The notes under the pieces: generated by a model
Databases searched by the model: none
Seen by the model: the letters and a program-made list of their open reading frames with translations, nothing else
Told to the model about the DNA's origin: nothing
Made by a program: the position numbers and the translations under genes
Shown: piece after piece, positions 36,659-46,624 of the stretch
How the letters are laid out: each line of letters starts with the position of its first letter
Numbering within the stretch: the first letter of the stretch is position 1
Source of the DNA: Alteromonas pelagimontana
GTDB taxonomy: Bacteria > Pseudomonadota > Gammaproteobacteria > Enterobacterales > Alteromonadaceae
Direction of reading: 5' to 3'
Assembly (NCBI RefSeq): GCF_002499975.2
Contig: NZ_CP052766.1
Location: 1,116,001-1,180,000 of the forward strand
Length of the DNA stretch: 64,000 nucleotides

Positions 36659-38102
36659 CTCTCTCAGCACATGTTCCCGAATTGTTATCGCTATAGCGAT
36701 TCTACTGTATCCCTGGTTACACGGTGCTGAGCTACCTTGGGAACAGGTAAGCATGGCCGGATTTATTTTTGTAGCACTACTGTTAGCAATTACCCAACGC
36801 AATCTTCTGGTTGACTTACCTGCCGCGTCCAAAACGTTTTTCATGCTTTTTATCCTTTGGCTGGCCTACTGTTGCCTGTATATCATTCCCTTACCTTTTG
36901 CCGTTGTAGAAGTGTTAAGTCCCAATATCGCCGCCTGGTATAACAGCGGGCAGCCGCCGGAAGAAATTTACCTTTCGGTATATAAGCAAGCCTCGCTTAT
37001 TGAATTGTTCAAATATATTGCCCTGGCAGCGCTGTTTTTGCTGGTAACCGCCTTATTTCGGGAGGAAAAAAACGTTCATCGTTTAGCCTGGATATTGGTG
37101 GCGGGCTGTCTTTTAACTGCATTGTACTCGCTGTTAAATTTTGGTACTAAAGGACAGTTTGAATGGGTAGCCGCCATTCCTCCCTGGGGTTTTGAATGGG
37201 AAAACGGTATCCGCGGGACCTTTAGCTATAAAAACCAGTACGCTATTTATCTTGCAATGACCATTGCAGTGGCAACAGGCTTACTTGCTGATCGGCTACA
37301 GGCATTCCACTTCTCCGGGCACTCATCGTTTACAGCGAAAGTAAAAATGGTGATGCAGTCCAGCGCCTGTATCTTGTTAATCAGCATTGTTGTTCTTTAC
37401 ATCACTTTGCTTAACACCAGCTCACGCGGAGCGGTGGTATCACTGATTGTTGCAGCAATTATAGCGCTGGGGTTGTATCTACTGACAAACCGCGTCTTTC
37501 GGAAGCTGATCTTTAATAGGAAAATACTCGGGCTTGGCGCTGTAGCCCTTATTATTGCTGCAGCCTTGTTTACGCAATCGTCTATTTTCAAGCGCTTTGG
37601 TAGTGATAAGTTAGAAGATAACGGAAGAACCTTACTTCGTAATACAGTAGTGCAGGTTATTGAGCACAGCCCTGTATTTGGCACGGGGCCAGGCACTTAT
37701 CCCTATATTCAGCATTATTTTAAGCCGTTGCAACTGGGCAATTCGCAAATGTCAAAACGTGCGCATAATGATTATTTAGAAACTTTTGCTACCCAGGGAA
37801 TAATCGGGTTTTCACTACTGGGGTTAAGTATCGGTTATCTGCTGGTGCATCTATTTAAAAATGTGGATACCAGGTTTAACGGTCTGCTGCTGGGATGCCG
37901 GTGTGCAATTGTGGCGTATATGATTCAGGCTGTTTATGATGTTAATGCTGCAGTTTATTACCTGCCGTTTTGCTTCATATTGATCCTCGCTTTAGGCAAT
38001 GTAATCTTGCTGTTTCATCGCCGCACCAGTGACGCGTTAGTGGCAGACTCGAACGAAAAAGCTGCAGTTCCCCAAGCCATCTTAAAGCGAAGCCATTCTT
38101 AA
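36642..38102 (+). CDS. O-antigen ligase / polymerase family membrane protein (Wzy/WaaL-like)
   Basis: A 486-residue integral-membrane protein with about ten helices and a large periplasmic loop. The loop near the end holds GTGPGTYPYIQHYF and RAHNDYLETFATQGIIGFSLLGL; the HNDYLE-T-x-GI-G segment is the hallmark of O-antigen ligase (Wzy_C) family proteins. Its likely role is polymerising EPS repeat units on the periplasmic face. It overlaps the VpsP-like gene and is about 30 kb from the kinase, export and initiating transferase genes, so the EPS machinery is split. The region after the stop has a 7-bp hairpin (38202-38217) followed by CCTTTT, a weak terminator. Confidence 0.85.
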   Translation: MPLIDNSLSTCSRIVIAIAILLYPWLHGAELPWEQVSMAGFIFVALLLAITQRNLLVDLPAASKTFFMLFILWLAYCCLYIIPLPFAVVEVLSPNIAAWYNSGQPPEEIYLSVYKQASLIELFKYIALAALFLLVTALFREEKNVHRLAWILVAGCLLTALYSLLNFGTKGQFEWVAAIPPWGFEWENGIRGTFSYKNQYAIYLAMTIAVATGLLADRLQAFHFSGHSSFTAKVKMVMQSSACILLISIVVLYITLLNTSSRGAVVSLIVAAIIALGLYLLTNRVFRKLIFNRKILGLGAVALIIAAALFTQSSIFKRFGSDKLEDNGRTLLRNTVVQVIEHSPVFGTGPGTYPYIQHYFKPLQLGNSQMSKRAHNDYLETFATQGIIGFSLLGLSIGYLLVHLFKNVDTRFNGLLLGCRCAIVAYMIQAVYDVNAAVYYLPFCFILILALGNVILLFHRRTSDALVADSNEKAAVPQAILKRSHS

Positions 38103-38271
38103 CAATATCAACGAAGCATTTGAACTTATATCAGAGAGAAAATACCCGCTCAGTAATTCATATGGAAAGAACCACAATGAAGAAAGCAGCATTTGCGGCC
38201 GTAGCGCAAGTGCGCTAACGCTGCGGTCCTTTTCCACATATCAGCACATATGTCTAGGAACCGAAAAAAAA

Positions 38272-38626
<355 letters not shown>

Positions 38627-38632
38627 CCGCGC

Positions 38633-38638
38633 ATTCTA
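38633..38638 (-). promoter_or_regulatory. -10 element of rnpB
   Basis: TAGAAT on the minus strand lies 6-7 bp before the expected RNase P RNA 5' end. No clear -35 at the standard distance; a TTGTCG lies a little further off. Confidence 0.5.
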
Positions 38639-38928
38639 CCGGAGTTTACTCCATCATGCGACAACCTTCCGCAGCCCCGATTCAATTCCTTTCATATAAC
38701 CTTGTTTTAAACATCCAGTTGAGTATACGCAGACGGTTTCTGTGTACCTGTTGGCTCGGCACGTTTCTGATCTTCCCCTTTGTAAAACTGGTATTGAGAC
38801 TGATGAGAAAAATTAGTGATGTAGCACCCGCGTGTAAACGGTTAACTGGCTATGCCAACTGCCCCCGGGGCTGATGAAAAGATAAGTAATGCCGAGTTAC
38901 ATCGGCTCAAAAAATGAGAGGTAACACA

Positions 38929-39666
38929 ATGACAAATATGGTGGCATTACACTATCCTAAGCACGCAAACATAAAAGTCCAGCAAGCCCAGGTGGAAGCT
39001 GTCGGTGCCAAGCAACATATTATTCCGGTAGTGGTGTCTGAATTTGCCAAATTGATTGTGCACTACCCCATTGTTTTCACCCAAAATGACGAAACAGGTG
39101 AGTTCAAGTCTTTTGCGCTAACAGGTTTTGAAGAAGGGGAAAACCTCTTCTGGCAAGGGGGGCGCTGGAACGGTATCTATATCCCCATCCAAATAGAACG
39201 CCATCCTTTTTTTGTGGCTCAGGAAAAAACAGGGGAAGGGAAGGCTAAGCATACAATTTGTGTTGATAGCAGCAGCAATGCCATCAGTGAAGAAGAGGGC
39301 GATGCAATATTCGATAACCAAGGTAAAGCAACAACATTATTAAAAGAGAAAAAGCAAATGCTGGCGCAGTGGGTCGATGGTCAAAGTCATACCAAAGCAT
39401 TTATTACCGCCATGCAAAAGTATGATCTTATTACTCCACTTTCGTTAGACATTGTTTTTTTGGATAAAAGCAAAACCATTGTAAATGGGCTATATACTGT
39501 TGATGAAGATAAATTGGCAGCGCTGGATGCCCAGGCTCTAAAGGAATTACAACAAGAAAAGTGGCTGGCTCCTGCTTACACGGTTGTTGCCTCTAATGCT
39601 CAAATTTACAATTTAATTGATCGTAAAAATAAGGCCATGGAACATGGCAAGGCTTGGTTTAATTAA
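38929..39666 (+). CDS. SapC-family protein
   Basis: A 245-residue cytoplasmic-looking protein with no signal peptide or membrane helix. It has the SapC features: early VVVSEFAKLIVHYPIVFTQN, then FALTGFEEGENLF and WNGIYIPIQIERHPFF, and a C-terminal acidic helical region ending LAPAYTVVASNAQIYNLIDRKN. SapC proteins were named from a Campylobacter S-layer locus; function is unknown. ATG 38929 has GAGG 7 bases upstream, better than the ATG at 38914. It stands alone and converges with the YebC-family gene. Confidence 0.85.
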   Translation: MTNMVALHYPKHANIKVQQAQVEAVGAKQHIIPVVVSEFAKLIVHYPIVFTQNDETGEFKSFALTGFEEGENLFWQGGRWNGIYIPIQIERHPFFVAQEKTGEGKAKHTICVDSSSNAISEEEGDAIFDNQGKATTLLKEKKQMLAQWVDGQSHTKAFITAMQKYDLITPLSLDIVFLDKSKTIVNGLYTVDEDKLAALDAQALKELQQEKWLAPAYTVVASNAQIYNLIDRKNKAMEHGKAWFN

Positions 39667-39752
39667 CTGGAGGTTTTATCATTTAGCGCCAGTTCCAGCT
39701 GTTAAGCCTGAACTTCAGAAGCGGTGCCGCTAAACCGACACCGCCAAATATA

Positions 39753-40478
39753 TTATGCTTCTGGCAAAATAGCGTTATGGTAAACGTCCTGTACATCGTC
39801 ACAATCGTTTAGCATATCCATGAACTTCTCGAACATCGGTAAATCTTCATCGCTGATTGGCGTTTCAACCTGAGGAATAAAGCTTATTTCTTCGGCATCA
39901 AAATTAATGTCAGGATACGCTTCAGTCAATGCAGTTTTAACTTTATAAAATTCGGTCTGAGGCGCATAAACAGTAATCTTGCCTTCTTCGCACTCGACTT
40001 CACTGACATCCACATCTGCTTCCATCAGTACTTCTAAAACAGCGTCCTCATCATCTCCGGCAAAAACAAAAATTGCCTGATGATCAAACATATGTGCCAC
40101 TGCACCGGGAGCGCCTATTTTCGTACCTGTTTTTGTAAAACAATTACGAACGTCGGTAATTGTGCGATTGTTATTGTCTGTCAAACAATCGACAATGACC
40201 ATGCAGTTTCCTGGTCCGAAACCTTCATAGCGAGCTGGCACAAAATCCTCACCTGCACCACCGGCAGCCTTGTCTATTGCCTTCTCTATGACATGGCTTG
40301 GCACCTGATCTTTCTTGGCTTTGTCCATTAACCGTCGTAAGGACAAATTCGTGTCAGGGTCCGCACCGCCATTTTTGGCACTTACGTAAATCTCTTTCCC
40401 ATATTTAGAATATACTTTCGTTTTCACCCCAGCCGTTTTAGCCATGGCGTTCTTTCTTACTTCAAATGCTCTACCCAT
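39753..40478 (-). CDS. YebC/PmpR-family protein (YeeN-like)
   Basis: A 241-residue protein of the YebC/PmpR family (transcriptional or translational regulators; some members relieve ribosome stalling at proline runs). Core motifs: [53 protein letters not shown] stretch and HNAILPEA end. The N-terminus ([16 protein letters not shown]) and lengths of loops resemble E. coli YeeN more than YebC. GAGAAAG lies before the ATG. It is monocistronic here; a ruvC neighbour typical of yebC is absent, which also favours the YeeN branch. Confidence 0.88.
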   Translation of the reverse strand: MGRAFEVRKNAMAKTAGVKTKVYSKYGKEIYVSAKNGGADPDTNLSLRRLMDKAKKDQVPSHVIEKAIDKAAGGAGEDFVPARYEGFGPGNCMVIVDCLTDNNNRTITDVRNCFTKTGTKIGAPGAVAHMFDHQAIFVFAGDDEDAVLEVLMEADVDVSEVECEEGKITVYAPQTEFYKVKTALTEAYPDINFDAEEISFIPQVETPISDEDLPMFEKFMDMLNDCDDVQDVYHNAILPEA

Positions 40479-40582
40479 CTTACTTTCTCTTGATTTGCGT
40501 TAGGCAATTCCCCACCTGAGGATATCGCTGGCGGGATCTGAATTATACGGATTCTACCGAGTTTAACACTGTTATAACAGGG

Positions 40583-41680
40583 CTATGGCAAATGCTGAGT
40601 CGACAGATAATCATGAGACTGCATTTCTTTCAGCCGACTTAAACAACGTTTAAACTCGAAACTCAGGCGGCCTTCACTATAAAGCGATTCCATTGCCACC
40701 TCAGCAGACATGATGAGCTTCACATGACGCTCATAAAATTCGTCCACCATGGCAATAAAACGCCGCGCAACATCGTCATTTTGCTGGCCCATCGCTTTAA
40801 CATTGGCAATCAGTACCGAATGATAGCACCGACTGAGTTCAATATAATCGCTCTGACTACGAGGCCCTTCACAAAGTTCTTTAAACTCCGCCATTAATAC
40901 TCCGTCGGCATTGCGACAGGTTTTTATTTTCCGATTATTGACTTCAATAGTCTCCCCTTCTGTACCACACTCTGGCGCAAGTTGGGCAAAATATGCATGC
41001 AGATTTTCGGTCGCCGCGTCATCAAGGGGATGATGAAAAATTTCCGCTTGTTCTAATGTGCGTAAACGATAATCAACACCACTATCTACATTAATGACTT
41101 CAGTATGGGTATTTATCAATGTAATTGCAGGTAAAAAACGTGCCCGCTGTAAGCCATTTTTATATAAGTCATTCGGTACTATATTAGAAGTCGCCACCAA
41201 CACAATGCCATGCTCAAATAGCTCTTCCATCAGGGTGCCGAGAATCATGGCGTCAGTGATATCAGAAACAAAAAATTCGTCGAAACAGATTACTCTGGCT
41301 TCTTTTGCCAATTTTGTGGCGATGGTCTTTAAAGGATCTTGCGCATTTTTTAACTGACGAAGCTCATCGTGAATTCGATGCATGAACCGATGAAAGTGCA
41401 CGCGCATTTTATCATCAAACGGCAGACAGTCGTAAAACGTATCGACAAGATACGTTTTACCTCTTCCTACACCACCATAAAAATAGATGCCTTTAATAGT
41501 TGCTCGTTCAGGTTCACTGCCAAAAAACGCCTTAATTTTGGCTCCCCATCCACCGGTGGCGACAGGTTTGGTGAGATCATCGTATAAGCGCTGCAATGCT
41601 CGTACTGCATTTTCCTGAGCAGCATCGTAATGAAAATCCGGTTGCTCCAGATCCTGTTGATACTTTTCCCATGGCGTCAT
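40583..41680 (-). CDS. zapE: AFG1-like cell-division ATPase ZapE
   Basis: A 365-residue AAA-type ATPase that acts on the FtsZ ring in E. coli. Walker A is YGGVGRGKT (68-76), Walker B ICFDEFFVSDI (131-141) and the sensor-like ATSNIVPNDLYKNGLQRARF. The whole AFG1 domain is present and length is usual (E. coli 375). It diverges from zapG-degQ-degS with about 400 bp between, the common gammaproteobacterial arrangement apart from the missing rplM-rpsI genes. Confidence 0.93.
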   Translation of the reverse strand: MTPWEKYQQDLEQPDFHYDAAQENAVRALQRLYDDLTKPVATGGWGAKIKAFFGSEPERATIKGIYFYGGVGRGKTYLVDTFYDCLPFDDKMRVHFHRFMHRIHDELRQLKNAQDPLKTIATKLAKEARVICFDEFFVSDITDAMILGTLMEELFEHGIVLVATSNIVPNDLYKNGLQRARFLPAITLINTHTEVINVDSGVDYRLRTLEQAEIFHHPLDDAATENLHAYFAQLAPECGTEGETIEVNNRKIKTCRNADGVLMAEFKELCEGPRSQSDYIELSRCYHSVLIANVKAMGQQNDDVARRFIAMVDEFYERHVKLIMSAEVAMESLYSEGRLSFEFKRCLSRLKEMQSHDYLSTQHLP

Positions 41681-42078
41681 CGCCGATACTACTCCTGGTT
41701 TGTCACAGATGAATACAAAATAAGGCTCGGGTCTTATTGAATTTTACAATTATGGCCTTAATTTCTGGCTAAATCACGGTAGAATTGCAGCGTGCACGAG
41801 CAAGACAATTATCGCCAGTTGTTTGTTTAAATGGCTTAACACTTACTTCTAACGCTGTGATAACGCTATTATACCGCATTCAACGACAAAGTATGAAGGG
41901 CAGCAGACGGTGAAAATTTTCTGTTTGATAGGATTCATACGCAGTTTTTACGTAGATTGCGATACAATGCGAAGCGTAAAAGGAAAGTGAACTTGCTATA
42001 GTCAAAGATGTATTAGTAAGTAAATCGCAGGTTTAACAGCTTCGCTGTTGTGATTAGTTGGATTATTTGGAGACCCCA
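41681..42078. other. Divergent intergenic region zapE/zapG
   Basis: About 400 bp without a supported gene. A TACAAT hexamer near 41962 could be a -10 for the plus-strand operon. A small hairpin ACAGC-TTC-GCTGT lies near 42037. Nothing else is recognised. Confidence 0.5.
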
Positions 42079-42525
42079 ATGGATGTGTTAATTCCTTTAG
42101 CCTTGTTAGTCGTAGGCTTAATTATAGGATTTTTTGTCGCACGCTATCAATATACCCGCGACGGTGTGGCGGGCAAAGCCAATAAAACGGCAGAGCAAAA
42201 TATTAAAGAAATTATGGCGCAACAAGCTGAGCATCATGTGCATCAGACCCGCCAAACCATTGAATCAATAGAAAAGCAGTGTCAGTCATTGAAACAACAG
42301 GTTGATGAATACGAAACTCTGCTGGTGCAAAATACCGATGAAGATGCGCCGCGGGTGCCCTTTTATGGAGAGCAGGCGAGCACGTACCTGCGCAACAACC
42401 TAAAAGGAAAAGAAAAAGTGCAGATTCAGTCCGTTTCGGCTACGCAACCGAAAGATTTTGCGAATACTGGCTCAGGGCTATTTGTCGGCTCTGCTGGACA
42501 GTCTACCGCAGAGAAAGATCGGTAG
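42079..42525 (+). CDS. zapG: ZapG / YhcB (DUF1043) inner-membrane protein
   Basis: A 148-residue protein with one N-terminal helix (LIPLALLVVGLIIGFFVARYQ) and a cytoplasmic coiled coil (about 30-90). A central PRVPFYGEQASTYLR-type segment is conserved in YhcB, which links cell division, peptidoglycan and envelope synthesis. The ATG at 42079 has GGAG just upstream; a seven-residue extension to 42058 is unsupported. It precedes degQ and degS as in E. coli and Vibrio. Confidence 0.9.
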   Translation: MDVLIPLALLVVGLIIGFFVARYQYTRDGVAGKANKTAEQNIKEIMAQQAEHHVHQTRQTIESIEKQCQSLKQQVDEYETLLVQNTDEDAPRVPFYGEQASTYLRNNLKGKEKVQIQSVSATQPKDFANTGSGLFVGSAGQSTAEKDR

Positions 42526-42602
42526 CGGAACTTTGTTGTTTGGTCTGAGTCTGTTTGTTGAACTAGCACATATCGCAATGAACATGAGGAGTGTAAGCGA
42601 TT

Positions 42603-43979
42603 ATGAATAAGTCTTTTCGCCAGATGTTATTGGTGTCGGGTATTGTAGTCAGCACATTAGGCATGCCGCTTTCGGCAAATGCGGCCCTTCCTTTTTTTGG
42701 TAATGACAAGAAGGATGACATGCCTTCACTTGCTCCGATGCTTGAAGAAGCTACACCAGCCGTAGTCAGTATAGCGGTTGAAGGAACGCAAACAGCCAAA
42801 CAACAAGTGCCTGAGATGTTCCGCTACTTCTTCGGCGGGCCACAAGAGCAGGTACAAGAACGGCCATTTCGTGGTTTAGGTTCCGGCGTTATTATCGACG
42901 CAGACAAAGGTTATGTGGTAACCAATAATCATGTGGTTGAAAACGCCGATGAGATTACTGTCAAACTAACCGATGGCCGCGAGTTTAAAGCGAAAAAGCT
43001 GGGCGCCGATGAACAAAGCGATATCGCGTTGTTAAAAATTGATCCTGATAATTTGAAAGCTCTTCCTGTTGCTGACTCTGATGCCATGCGTGTAGGTGAT
43101 TATGTGGTGGCGATTGGAAACCCGTTTGGGCTGTCTCAAACAGTTACTTCGGGCATCATTAGTGCGATGGGACGCTCAGGACTAAACATCGGCGGATATG
43201 AAGATTTCATTCAAACCGATGCTGCTATAAACCGCGGTAACTCCGGCGGCGCGCTGGTAAATCTACGCGGTGAATTGGTAGGAATTAACACCGCCATATT
43301 TGGTCCTAACGGCGGCAACGTGGGTATTGGTTTTGCCATCCCCAGCAATATGATGAAAAACCTCGTCAAACAGATTGCGGAATTTGGTGAAGTGCGCCGC
43401 GGCCTGCTTGGCATTATGGGCAGCGACGTAGACTCCAGCCTTGCGAAAGCCATGGACACGTCCGTAAATAAAGGGGCGTTCGTTAGTGAAGTGCAACCAG
43501 ACACGGCCGCAGAAAAGGCCGGCATAAAAGCCGGAGATATTATTACCGGGATCAATGGTAATAAGCTGCACAGCTTCCTGGAGCTTCGTGCAAAAATCGC
43601 CAGCATGGGGCCAGGCACCGAAGTTACGCTTTCGCTTTTACGCAAAGGCGAGAAGATGGATATCGATGTCGTCCTTGATGATGCTACTACAACTGAAGTT
43701 ACCGCAGCACAAATTCATCCGGCGCTGGAAGGTGCTACATTAGCGAATAGTAAAGATGAAGCGGGTAACGCGGTAGTTGAGGTAACTGAGCTGGCCAATG
43801 GTAGTCCGGCGGCCCGAATCGGTTTACAGTCAAAAGACCTTATCGTGGGCGTAAATCGCAGTAGAGTGACTTCCGTAGCTGAATTCAGAAACGCGCTGGA
43901 AGAAGCCAATGGCACAATTGCGCTCAATATTGAACGCGGCAACTCGACGTTATATCTGTTGATTCGTTCCATTGAATAA
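42603..43979 (+). CDS. degQ: Periplasmic serine protease/chaperone DegQ (HtrA family)
   Basis: A 458-residue HtrA protease. Signal peptide about 1-27 (ending LSANA). Catalytic triad: His110 in TNNHVVENADE, Asp140 in SDIALLKID, Ser214 in GNSGGALVN. Two PDZ domains follow (about 260-350 and 365-455), with the carboxylate-binding loop RGLLGIMG before the first. A short Q-linker in place of the DegP LA loop, plus the degS gene next door, favours DegQ. It degrades misfolded envelope proteins. It is followed by a strong terminator, so degS has its own promoter. Confidence 0.95.
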   Translation: MNKSFRQMLLVSGIVVSTLGMPLSANAALPFFGNDKKDDMPSLAPMLEEATPAVVSIAVEGTQTAKQQVPEMFRYFFGGPQEQVQERPFRGLGSGVIIDADKGYVVTNNHVVENADEITVKLTDGREFKAKKLGADEQSDIALLKIDPDNLKALPVADSDAMRVGDYVVAIGNPFGLSQTVTSGIISAMGRSGLNIGGYEDFIQTDAAINRGNSGGALVNLRGELVGINTAIFGPNGGNVGIGFAIPSNMMKNLVKQIAEFGEVRRGLLGIMGSDVDSSLAKAMDTSVNKGAFVSEVQPDTAAEKAGIKAGDIITGINGNKLHSFLELRAKIASMGPGTEVTLSLLRKGEKMDIDVVLDDATTTEVTAAQIHPALEGATLANSKDEAGNAVVEVTELANGSPAARIGLQSKDLIVGVNRSRVTSVAEFRNALEEANGTIALNIERGNSTLYLLIRSIE

Positions 43980-44008
43980 GCGTTAATATAATAATAGTAA
44001 TTAACATG

Positions 44009-44035
44009 AAAACAGCGCCTGCGGGCGCTGTTTTT
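44009..44035 (+). terminator. Rho-independent terminator of degQ
   Basis: An 11-bp stem AAAACAGCGCC / GGCGCTGTTTT with a TGCG loop and a T-run, about 30 bases after the degQ stop. Confidence 0.9.
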
Positions 44036-44173
44036 CTATCACCCTTTTCCTAAATAATCACCCGGCTCATTTTTGCAATTGGTATTACCTGACAAGAATG
44101 TTATTCTTTGTTTATCTTAGATTTTCTGCCTCCCTCCTCTTTGATGCCGGAGGCGCGTTAATAAGAACATAAA

Positions 44174-45241
44174 GTGGCAGGCAGGCAATTTTTATTATTC
44201 CTCACAAAATCTGTGGGCCTGGGGCTGGTAGTAGCCGCCCTGGTGTTATTTCTTATCCCAAATTTACGTGGCAGCTCTGGCGTAGGCCTCGGCTGGTTCA
44301 GTGCCTCAGCTGATCATATCAATCGCGAATCTTACTATAATGCTTTAAGTCGGGCAGCGCCTGCGGTAGTGAATATTTATAGTGTGAGTATTGAAACCGA
44401 CACCGGGCTTTTCCGCAATCAGCCCCGGGAGCGTACCAGCCTGGGTTCGGGTGTCATTATGACTGCAAATGGATATATTCTTACCTGCAATCATGTGGTG
44501 CAAAATGCTGATAGCATTTTTGTAGCCATTCAGGATGGCCGTATACTGGAAGCAGAAATTGTAGGCACCGATCAGCTTACCGACTTAGCCGTGCTAAAAG
44601 TAAATGATGACAATCTGCACGTCATTCCCCAGACCAGCGAATATGATTTACATGTTGGTGATATTGTTATGGCGATTGGTAATCCGTTTGATCTTGGCCA
44701 AACCACCACCCACGGTATTGTCAGTCGAGCAGGAAGAAACGGGCTGTCTAACTATGTCGATTTCATACAGACGGATGCAGTACTGAATCAAGGGAATTCG
44801 GGCGGTGCGCTGGTCGACAGCAATGGCATATTAGTTGGTATTACCAACGCTAATTTTCAGGTCCGCGATGCTGGAAATCGTGTCAGAAATGTTGACGGCA
44901 TCAACTTTGCTGTTCCTTATGAATTAGCCCACCGGGTAATGAACGAAATTATCACCAACGGTAAAGTAACTCGCGGGCAGTTAGGATTTATCGGAAGTGA
45001 AGTCAGAGATCGTCCCGGTATCGAAGTTACCGCTGTAGCCAATAACAGCCCGGTGGATCAAGCAGGTTTACGCGCAGGTGATGTTATCATGGCGATTGAT
45101 GGAATTAGTTTGGAAAGCGCTTCAAAAACTTTGGATATGATCGCTGAAACCGAACCGGGAACCGAACTGGAATTAAAGGTCAGCCGAAGTGGCAATTTAG
45201 TTACAATGAAAGTGATTGTAGCTGAGCTTGGAGCTCAATAA
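44174..45241 (+). CDS. degS: Membrane-anchored site-1 protease DegS
   Basis: A 355-residue HtrA-family protease with an uncleaved N-terminal membrane anchor (about 10-30) and a single PDZ domain (about 255-350). The triad is His107 (TCNHVVQ), Asp137 (LTDLAVLKV), Ser209 (QGNSGGALVD). In other gammaproteobacteria DegS senses the C-termini of unfolded porins and cuts the anti-sigma RseA to release sigma-E. Translation starts at GTG 44174 with a poor Shine-Dalgarno. rseA/rpoE are not in the window, and the ECF operon at 6.7-8.8 kb is not the rpoE locus. Confidence 0.95.
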   Translation: MAGRQFLLFLTKSVGLGLVVAALVLFLIPNLRGSSGVGLGWFSASADHINRESYYNALSRAAPAVVNIYSVSIETDTGLFRNQPRERTSLGSGVIMTANGYILTCNHVVQNADSIFVAIQDGRILEAEIVGTDQLTDLAVLKVNDDNLHVIPQTSEYDLHVGDIVMAIGNPFDLGQTTTHGIVSRAGRNGLSNYVDFIQTDAVLNQGNSGGALVDSNGILVGITNANFQVRDAGNRVRNVDGINFAVPYELAHRVMNEIITNGKVTRGQLGFIGSEVRDRPGIEVTAVANNSPVDQAGLRAGDVIMAIDGISLESASKTLDMIAETEPGTELELKVSRSGNLVTMKVIVAELGAQ

Positions 45242-45254
45242 GCTATATATTCAA

Positions 45255-45527
45255 CTAACTATCTGCAGAGCTCTCTTGCAGATTTTTGCCGTTTATGTAA
45301 CTGCCTTTTTTGTTTACTTTCAGCACTTTTGCAGAAGAGGAAACTTGTTTATCACCCTTCGCTTTCGCCATAGCGTATTTCGGCTCGCCTAACAGCACCA
45401 TTGTCAGTACCATCATCGCAAATAAGATTGATGGTATGGCACTTCGGGGATCAACTCGAAAACGGTTACACCAGCCATTCACGCAAAACCTCCGTTTTTG
45501 TTCTTTTCGAATATTCATAATTTGTGA
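45255..45527 (-). CDS. Small membrane protein of unknown function
   Basis: A 90-residue frame with a basic N-terminus (MSQIMNIRKEQKRRF), one membrane helix (about 34-52, IPSILFAMMVLTMVLL) and a charged tail rich in Lys and Ser (AKAKGDKQVSSSAKV). ATG 45527 has GAGG six bases upstream; the frame extends to 45548. The competing plus-strand frame is hydrophobic and less protein-like. It is convergent with degS (13 bases between stops). No family is recognised, and it could be a short-lived local gene. Confidence 0.5.
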   Translation of the reverse strand, partial: SQIMNIRKEQKRRFCVNGWCNRFRVDPRSAIPSILFAMMVLTMVLLGEPKYAMAKAKGDKQVSSSAKVLKVNKKGSYINGKNLQESSADS

Positions 45528-45727
45528 CATTACCCGCCTCATACACATACACTTGTAAACTCCCTTGCCTCAGCAACTCCGTTTTGCCAATTTCAAAGTG
45601 AAATGTTCAGAGGAAAATCCTTTATAAGAGAGTAAATTCCCGCGGTTTGGATGTCAGCCACAAATCGTTGTAATTTGTGAATAATTGTAATCGCTAGCTG
45701 TCCTTCTAACTGCGGTTTGGTAATCTA

Positions 45728-46612
45728 GTGACAGATTACGTTTGCGGGATCTCTCTATTGTTAAAGCACGGCTTACTTTTATTGCTATTGGCTTTTACGA
45801 ACTTCGCTCGTGGCGAGTGCGTCAACAACAACTGCATTTTTTCCGACTCCTGGCAAATAGGTTTAGCGGGCGGCTTAGGTGAACGCAGTAATCCGCTGCG
45901 TGGCGGTGATGATCAACCGCTGGTTGTGGTGGCGGATGTTGCGTGGTACGGCGATGTCTTTTATTTTGATAATCTGGAAGCCGGATATCAATGGCAAAGC
46001 GATGAGAATTTTGCATTCGATACATATTTTGTTCTCAATCGGGAAGCGCGGGCTTTCAAAGACTGGCATTCTTTTGATGTACTCAGTACCGAGGCTTTTC
46101 TAAGCAGTGACAATGATACACAGCAGAGCCCCTCGTTTGGTCAGCCGGTAAGCCGCATCAGCTTACGCCAAATTCAATCTCGCGATTGGGCTGTTCATGC
46201 TGGTATTCGCGCCCACTGGCGTAATCCCGCCAGCGAATGGCAATTAGCGATACAAACCGATGCTAGTGGTGTGCATCAGGGTCAATTGGTGAACCTGCAA
46301 TATCAGCAGAATATTCAAATGGGGCAATGGCAAATAGGTATTACCCCAAATTTGGCTTGGAACAGCGCTGCGTTTAACGACTACTACTACGGCGTAGGTG
46401 CTGAAGATACGCTGGATGAACGGCTACACTACCACGCTGGCAGCGGCTTCCGTCCGGGCGTCAATCTTTCTGCAGCCCGGCCGATAAATGAAAACTGGGG
46501 CGTGTTGCTGTTCTTTCGCTACCAGCACTTGCCATCATCGTTAACTCACAGTCCGTTAGTGAAAAGCAACCATATAAGTAGTATATTCGCCGGAGTTACT
46601 TACCATTTTTAA
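45728..46612 (+). CDS. MipA/OmpV-family outer-membrane protein
   Basis: About 294 residues with a signal peptide (cleaved near FARGEC) and a barrel of alternating strands ending in SSIFAGVTYHF, a terminal Phe typical for outer-membrane insertion. Segments WQIGLAGGLGERSNPLRGGD and NLEAGYQWQSDENF are typical of MipA/OmpV, scaffolding proteins for murein enzymes or outer-membrane channels. The start codon is uncertain: GTG at 45728, or a downstream TTG just before the signal peptide. It is the first gene of a four-gene operon with a DUF3019 protein and a two-component system. Confidence 0.88.
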   Translation: MTDYVCGISLLLKHGLLLLLLAFTNFARGECVNNNCIFSDSWQIGLAGGLGERSNPLRGGDDQPLVVVADVAWYGDVFYFDNLEAGYQWQSDENFAFDTYFVLNREARAFKDWHSFDVLSTEAFLSSDNDTQQSPSFGQPVSRISLRQIQSRDWAVHAGIRAHWRNPASEWQLAIQTDASGVHQGQLVNLQYQQNIQMGQWQIGITPNLAWNSAAFNDYYYGVGAEDTLDERLHYHAGSGFRPGVNLSAARPINENWGVLLFFRYQHLPSSLTHSPLVKSNHISSIFAGVTYHF

Positions 46613-46624
46613 CGGGGCGTATCG

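Noticed and set aside
38177-38218. 13-residue peptide frame after the O-antigen ligase gene
   Set aside because: It overlaps the hairpin of a probable terminator, has no clear partner gene downstream on plus, and is short enough to be chance.
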